From: Desulfobacterales bacterium
GTDB taxonomy: Bacteria; Desulfobacterota; Desulfobacteria; Desulfobacterales; BuS5
DNA: 7,484 nt
Direction of reading: 5' to 3'
Assembly (NCBI GenBank): GCA_016735355.1
Contig: JAERRQ010000138.1
Coordinates: forward strand, 1-7,484
Below the pieces are notes generated by a model. That model saw only the letters and a list, made by a program, of their open reading frames with translations, was not told the origin of the DNA and made no database searches. The translations under genes were made by a program, and so were the position numbers. Positions 5,145 to 7,484 of the stretch are shown piece by piece. Position 1 is the stretch's first letter; the number at the start of each line of letters is the position of its first letter.

Positions 5145-6674
5145 ATGATTCTTATCATTGATTTCGGATCACAATATAACCAGTTAATAGCGCGTCGTGT
5201 ACGAGAATGCCGTATTTATTGCCGGATAGAACCTCCCGATATAGATTTTGACTATATAAAAGAACTTCACCCTGAGGGGATAATTTTGTCGGGCGGGCCT
5301 TCAAGTATTTATGACCAGGACAGCCCCGGGATCGATCACAGGGTCTTTGAGATGAACATTCCTATTCTCGGAATCTGTTATGGCATGCAGTACATGGTTG
5401 ATTCGCTTGGGGGCTCGGTCCGGCAAGCGGAAAAACGTGAATATGGTTTTGCAGAGCTCAATATCAAGAAGGATGTGGGGATTTTTAAGGGGATTGGAAA
5501 AAAGACAGATTGCTGGATGAGTCATGGTGATTCCATGGGAAAAGCTCCGGCAGGCTTTACAATAGCAGCCTCTACGGAAAATACAAAGGCTGCTGCAATA
5601 GTTAACAGCAGTAAGAAATTTTATGGCCTTCAGTTTCATCCTGAGGTGCAGCATACACCCAAAGGAAAATTAATGCTTAAGAATTTTCTTTTTGATGCAT
5701 GCGGCTGCCAACGAACATGGACGATGAAACAATTTGCCGGGGATTCTATTGAAGAAATACGGAAGATAGTAAAAAAAAAAAAAGTTATCCTTGGGTTAAG
5801 CGGTGGTGTTGATTCATCTGTTACAGCTATGCTGATCCATAAGGCCATAGGAAAACAGCTTACCTGTATCTTTGTAGACAACGGTTTGTTGCGCAAAAAT
5901 GAAGCTGAAAAACTTAAAATTACTCTTGAGCAGCATCTTGACCTTAATATACATTTTATAAATGCAGAGAAACAATTTCTGGATGCTCTGGACAAGGTTT
6001 CAGATCCTGAGCAAAAGAGAAAAATTATAGGAAAAATATTTATTGATATATTTGAATCTGAAGCGAAAAAAATCAAGGGAGCCGAATTCCTGGCCCAAGG
6101 TACTCTGTACCCGGATATTATTGAATCACAATCTGCATTCGGAGGCCCGACGGCAGTGATAAAATCACATCATAATGTGGGGGGGCTTCCTGAAAAAATG
6201 AAATTAAAACTAATCGAGCCATTAAAACATCTTTTTAAAGACGAGGTGCGATTATTAGGCGGGGAAATAGGCCTTCCGGATGAATTAATATGGCGCCAGC
6301 CATTCCCCGGTCCTGGCCTTGCTATAAGAATAATCGGTTATATTAACAAAAAGAGGCTGGATATTTTAAGAGCTGCCGATGAGATAATTATGGAAGAAAT
6401 CAAGGAATCCGGGTATTATAACAAATTATGGCAATCATTTGCGGTGCTTTTGCCTATTAAGAGTGTGGGTGTAATGGGAGACAAACGTACATACGAGAAT
6501 ATTACGGCAATCCGTGCAGTTACAAGCGATGATGCAATGACGGCGGATTGGGCAAAACTGCCGCATAAACTCCTGGGAACGATTTCCAACAGAATAATCA
6601 ATGAAGTGTCTGGAGTGAACCGGGTGGTTTACGATATCAGCTCAAAACCGCCGAGTACTATTGAATGGGAGTGA
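5145..6674 (+). CDS. guaA: GMP synthase (glutamine-hydrolysing)
   Basis: This 509-residue enzyme makes GMP from XMP, ATP and glutamine in the cytoplasm, the last step of guanine nucleotide synthesis. The class I amidotransferase domain fills about 1-188: GICYGMQY places the nucleophile at C78, and FHPEVQHT gives H165 and E167 of the triad. The ATP pyrophosphatase domain follows, with the PP-loop LSGGVDSSV at 218-226 and [12 protein letters not shown]. The dimerisation domain has [12 protein letters not shown] and the invariant tail [14 protein letters not shown]. The start [21 protein letters not shown] matches the family and has AAAGG upstream. It is complete with no missing motif. A run of 13 adenines at 5771-5783 encodes the lysines just before the PP-loop. 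It is transcribed away from the TrpF-like/efp genes and is followed 21 bp later by a membrane coiled-coil gene on the same strand. Confidence 0.98.
   Translation: MILIIDFGSQYNQLIARRVRECRIYCRIEPPDIDFDYIKELHPEGIILSGGPSSIYDQDSPGIDHRVFEMNIPILGICYGMQYMVDSLGGSVRQAEKREYGFAELNIKKDVGIFKGIGKKTDCWMSHGDSMGKAPAGFTIAASTENTKAAAIVNSSKKFYGLQFHPEVQHTPKGKLMLKNFLFDACGCQRTWTMKQFAGDSIEEIRKIVKKKKVILGLSGGVDSSVTAMLIHKAIGKQLTCIFVDNGLLRKNEAEKLKITLEQHLDLNIHFINAEKQFLDALDKVSDPEQKRKIIGKIFIDIFESEAKKIKGAEFLAQGTLYPDIIESQSAFGGPTAVIKSHHNVGGLPEKMKLKLIEPLKHLFKDEVRLLGGEIGLPDELIWRQPFPGPGLAIRIIGYINKKRLDILRAADEIIMEEIKESGYYNKLWQSFAVLLPIKSVGVMGDKRTYENITAIRAVTSDDAMTADWAKLPHKLLGTISNRIINEVSGVNRVVYDISSKPPSTIEWE
5771..5783 (+). repeat. guaA: A13 homopolymer within guaA
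   Basis: Thirteen adenines cover the end of a Val codon and four Lys codons (residues 210-213), immediately upstream of the ATP-binding loop. Such tracts can slip during replication or transcription. The gene is in frame as read. Confidence 0.9.
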
Positions 6675-6695
6675 TAACTACGAGGTTTGGTAATC

Positions 6696-7484
6696 ATGGA
6701 CGATAGAGATTCTTCAGATTTTATTATTCGTATAGACGATGAGAGTACGGATTCTGTTTTGCAGGAAGAGCCAAAAGAAAAAGAGGTGAAAAAAGTTAAT
6801 CTCAAGATCATGCTCTCCACATTGTTTGTGCTTTGCCTGGTCGCTGGTTTCCTTTTTTTTGCTTACCGGGAGATAGAAAAAAAGTCGATCCGAATACAAA
6901 AAACAGGGGCTGATGAGGTTGAAATTCTATCCAAGGCCCTGGAAACAAGGTTTGCCTCTATTTCTGAAAAAAATGCTGAGCTTGAGGGAGCGCTTTCCAA
7001 AAAAATTTCATCCCTGGAGCATAAGATATCCTCGCTGCAAGCGGATATTAAAAAAAAAGACAAAGAGATTAAACAGCTTAAAGCCTCAAAAGTCGAAAAA
7101 AAAGAGCTAACGCGGGGATTGAATAAGGTTGGAAAGTCTCTCAATCCGATTCTTAAAGATCTGGAGAAAATTTCAACGGCAATCAAAACCACAGAGAAAA
7201 AGGTAGATGCAAAACTCTCCGAACTGAACGAAATGATCAATAATGCAAAAGCAGCATTAAAAAAAACAAAATCTGAATTTACAGGTCTTGCATCTGAAAT
7301 GATAAACAAAAAAATGCTTGATCAAGCCCTCGAAAACGACAGGAATTATTTCAGACTGAAAATAAATCAGATTGCTGCAAATATGGAGGAAAATTTCTCG
7401 GAAATTCGAAAAAAAATAAATGGGATTGGTGATACAGGTAAAAAAAATCCGCCGTCAGCAGAAACTTCCTCCACAAAGAATATT
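6696..7484 (+). CDS. Membrane-anchored coiled-coil protein of unknown function (3' end outside window)
   Basis: An open frame runs from ATG 6696 to the window edge, 263 codons with no stop. GAGG at 6682-6685 lies ten bases upstream. An acidic N-terminal segment (1-25, MDDRDSSDFIIRIDDES) is followed by a lysine-rich stretch, one strongly hydrophobic helix (about 37-57, LKIMLSTLFVLCLVAGFLFF) and then a long Lys/Glu-rich region with heptad-like spacing of Leu/Ile (about 74-245), so a single-pass protein with an extended coiled-coil domain is expected. The end of the visible part turns polar and Pro/Ser/Thr-rich (250-263). I do not recognise a family; loosely similar layouts occur in cell-envelope scaffolds and chemoreceptor-like or DNA-partitioning helpers, but nothing here selects one. 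It lies 21 bp after guaA on the same strand and is probably cotranscribed with it. Confidence 0.85.
   Translation, partial: MDDRDSSDFIIRIDDESTDSVLQEEPKEKEVKKVNLKIMLSTLFVLCLVAGFLFFAYREIEKKSIRIQKTGADEVEILSKALETRFASISEKNAELEGALSKKISSLEHKISSLQADIKKKDKEIKQLKASKVEKKELTRGLNKVGKSLNPILKDLEKISTAIKTTEKKVDAKLSELNEMINNAKAALKKTKSEFTGLASEMINKKMLDQALENDRNYFRLKINQIAANMEENFSEIRKKINGIGDTGKKNPPSAETSSTKNI

Noticed and set aside
5024..5158. N-terminal extension of the TrpF-like gene to ATG 5158
   Set aside because: The 45 extra residues are basic and unlike any TrpF N-terminus, and would put coding sequence across the guaA promoter and overlap the guaA start; ATG 5023 begins exactly at the first barrel strand.
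6863..7309. 148-codon minus-strand open frame, Ser/Phe-rich
   Set aside because: It is the antisense of the lysine/glutamate-rich coiled-coil gene (AAA/GAA read as TTT/TTC); the plus-strand frame has a good start and is open to the window end.

Overview
The window looks like an ordinary chromosomal segment of an anaerobic Gram-negative bacterium, most likely a Desulfobacterota (Desulfobacterales-like) genome. I infer this from the gene content (a phasin-like protein next to argJ, a nucleotide-sugar dehydrogenase, an EF-P/guaA neighbourhood), the moderate GC content and the lysine-rich style of the proteins. No search was possible, so this placement is tentative.

Layout. The left 5.0 kb is read on the minus strand. 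In transcription order it holds: a TrpF-like protein (5023-4226), efp (4233-3670), a non-coding heptamer-repeat element (3666-3481), a phasin-family protein (3443-3144), argJ (3147-1960), an RsuA/RluB-type pseudouridine synthase (about 1952-1272), a relic of a toxin-antitoxin pair (1250-1075), a radical SAM protein (1059-184), and the first 50 codons of a nucleotide-sugar dehydrogenase (150-1). The right 2.3 kb is read on the plus strand: guaA (5145-6674) and then a membrane-anchored coiled-coil protein that runs off the window (6696-7484). The two directions diverge from about 5024-5144, which carries a good sigma70-like promoter pointing at guaA.

How the genes relate. The phasin, argJ and pseudouridine synthase genes are tightly packed, with a 4-bp ATGA overlap and a 7-bp gap, and are probably cotranscribed. 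The TrpF-like gene overlaps the start of efp by 8 bp, so these two are probably translationally coupled. ArgJ serves arginine synthesis, GuaA serves GMP synthesis, and EF-P and the pseudouridine synthase serve the ribosome. No shared pathway links them beyond housekeeping.

Items that stand out: (1) a TrpF-fold paralogue that has lost the catalytic cysteine and sits upstream of efp; (2) a 186-bp element bounded by inverted arrays of five degenerate heptamers each; (3) a decayed ParE/RelE-type toxin-antitoxin module reduced to the two ends of the toxin and the head of the antitoxin; (4) an uncharacterised membrane coiled-coil protein after guaA. I see no CRISPR array, tRNA, rRNA, phage or complete insertion sequence, and no convincing novel multi-gene system.
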